Assembly (NCBI RefSeq): GCF_048544455.1
Contig: NC_133526.1
Coordinates: forward strand, 2,806,001 to 2,870,000
Source of the DNA: Silene latifolia
Lineage: Eukaryota > Streptophyta > Magnoliopsida > Caryophyllales > Caryophyllaceae
DNA length: 64,000 bases
Direction: 5' to 3'
Shown: positions 63,008 through 64,000 of the stretch, piece by piece
How the letters are laid out: every line of letters begins with the position of its first letter
Numbering within the stretch: the first letter of the stretch is position 1
The notes under the pieces: generated by a model
What the model saw: only the letters and a program-made list of their open reading frames with translations
Databases searched by the model: none
Told to the model about the DNA's origin: nothing
Translations under genes and position numbers: made by a program

Positions 63008-64000
63008 ATTGGCGCCGTCTGTGGGAAGGACACTAGAAGCTAGTCATATTCATTCCCAAACAACAAAAACAAAAACACAAAAAACCCACCCAAAAAGCTA
63101 GGATGTCGAAACAACAAGTAGTCGTAACCGACGAAATCGAGCTACACCAAGATGATACATTCCACCATTCTGGAGTAGTGCAACCCTCCACCGGCGAAGT
63201 AGTCCAACCGGAATTCGGAATGCCGATAATACCGGACACACCGCCGCCCGTCAACCAGGTCACCATCATGGGACAGGTGGTTGACGTGGCAAAATCAAGA
63301 CACTCCTGGACCTGGTGGGAGTACACCACTCACACAGCACGCCGACACGAGCGGCGGAAGCCGTCCAGGAGACCAGGGCCCAGAACGTGACTCCCAGAAA
63401 CTTGAACGGAGCACTGGAAGAAGCAGACCCTATCAAGACGCCGGAGGAGCCCAAAGTGGTCGTGGTAAACATAAGTCCCTCTCGCACTCGGGAGAGGACA
63501 TCGCCGCCGCAACACCGACGAGGCACACCCCGGGGAACCGGCGGCCCGACTCGGGAGAGTCGGAGAAGAGGCCTGCAATGGGAGAAGGAGTCCTTCCCGC
63601 TACGAGGAGAGAAGCCGGACTAGGAATGCGAGGAGTCGGTCGCCGCGTATCATCCGACACGTGGTCAAGCGACCCCTCGGTGATTATGTCCTTGACACCG
63701 CCGTACCAACTAGGGTGAAGTTGCGCGTTCACATACAAAGGAGATAGCGACCCAACCGACCACGCCGAGGCATTCGAGTCTTACATGTCGGTATGGGAGC
63801 AGCCGATGAAGTCAGTGCCGAGTCTTCCCGACAACTCGCACGGGATGGCTCGGGGTGGTACAAGGGTCTTCCCGACGGCTCGATATCTTTGCTTCGCCGA
63901 CCTAAGGGACGCCTTCGTAGCCCAATACTCTTGCAACAAAAGAACGGCCGTGGAGACGTCGGACCTCTAACTATCAAACAAGAGGAGGGCGAGTCTCTAC
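62451..64000 (+). mobile_element. Second Tat-type Ty3/gypsy LTR retrotransposon, runs off the window
   Basis: A complete 5' LTR (62451-63007) is followed by the primer-binding region ATTGGCGCCGTCTGTGGG and the start of a gag region (from 63103, MSKQQVVVTDEIELHQDD). RS/RR-rich and gag-like words continue to the end of the window. It matches the element at 1-8274 in order and orientation but is clearly diverged, so it is a separate insertion. The visible coding part is broken by several interruptions. Its 3' end and age cannot be judged here. Confidence 0.85.

Overview
This is nuclear DNA from a flowering plant, most likely a eudicot. The evidence is split genes with GT-AG introns, Stowaway and Tourist-type MITEs, Ty3/gypsy LTR elements of the Tat type, CACTA ends, Helitron ends and plant-only protein families. 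The order is not resolved; a Caryophyllales origin is only a guess. There are no bacterial-style operons, rRNA genes, tRNA genes or CRISPR arrays.

Layout. From 1 to 8274 lies most of a young but coding-dead, non-autonomous Tat-type LTR element with an antisense ORF region. From 8275 to 16000 is repeat-rich DNA: a complete 1.96-kb CACTA transposon with a small gene inside, a 5'-truncated LINE tail, and TIR elements. From 16.0 to 21.8 kb is an ASY3-like meiotic chromosome-axis gene whose first coding exon carries an inverted repeat. It is followed at 21.85-24.41 kb by a damaged partial duplicate of its 3' half, itself split by a solo LTR. From 24.4 to 33.6 kb there are only mobile elements: a CACTA end, two Helitron candidates, Stowaway and Tourist MITEs, and a composite Tourist array holding a 2-kb solo-LTR-like insertion.

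The gene-rich part runs from 33.7 to 61.4 kb. It holds a mitochondrial ATP synthase epsilon subunit (+), a PMEI/invertase-inhibitor-like secreted protein (+), a GOT1-type Golgi transport protein (-), a RABH1/Rab6-type GTPase (+), a TPX2-domain microtubule protein (+), and a DRB1/HYL1-type double-stranded RNA-binding protein (+). I derived exon models for all of these, and the splice phases agree throughout. Their introns are loaded with MITEs and short tandem duplications. A decayed copy of the RABH1 3' end lies beyond the TPX2 gene. A second Tat-type LTR element, in the same orientation as the first, starts at 62451 and runs off the window.

The genes do not form one pathway. GOT1 and RABH1 both act in ER-Golgi traffic, ASY3 in meiosis, TPX2-like on microtubules and DRB1 in microRNA processing. 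Their nearness looks like ordinary plant gene order. The most notable points are the inverted repeat in the ASY3-like coding exon, the 51-residue tandem repeats and long N-terminus of the DRB1-like protein, the paired inverted MITEs in GOT1 intron 2, and the spread of RABH1 3'-end sequence.
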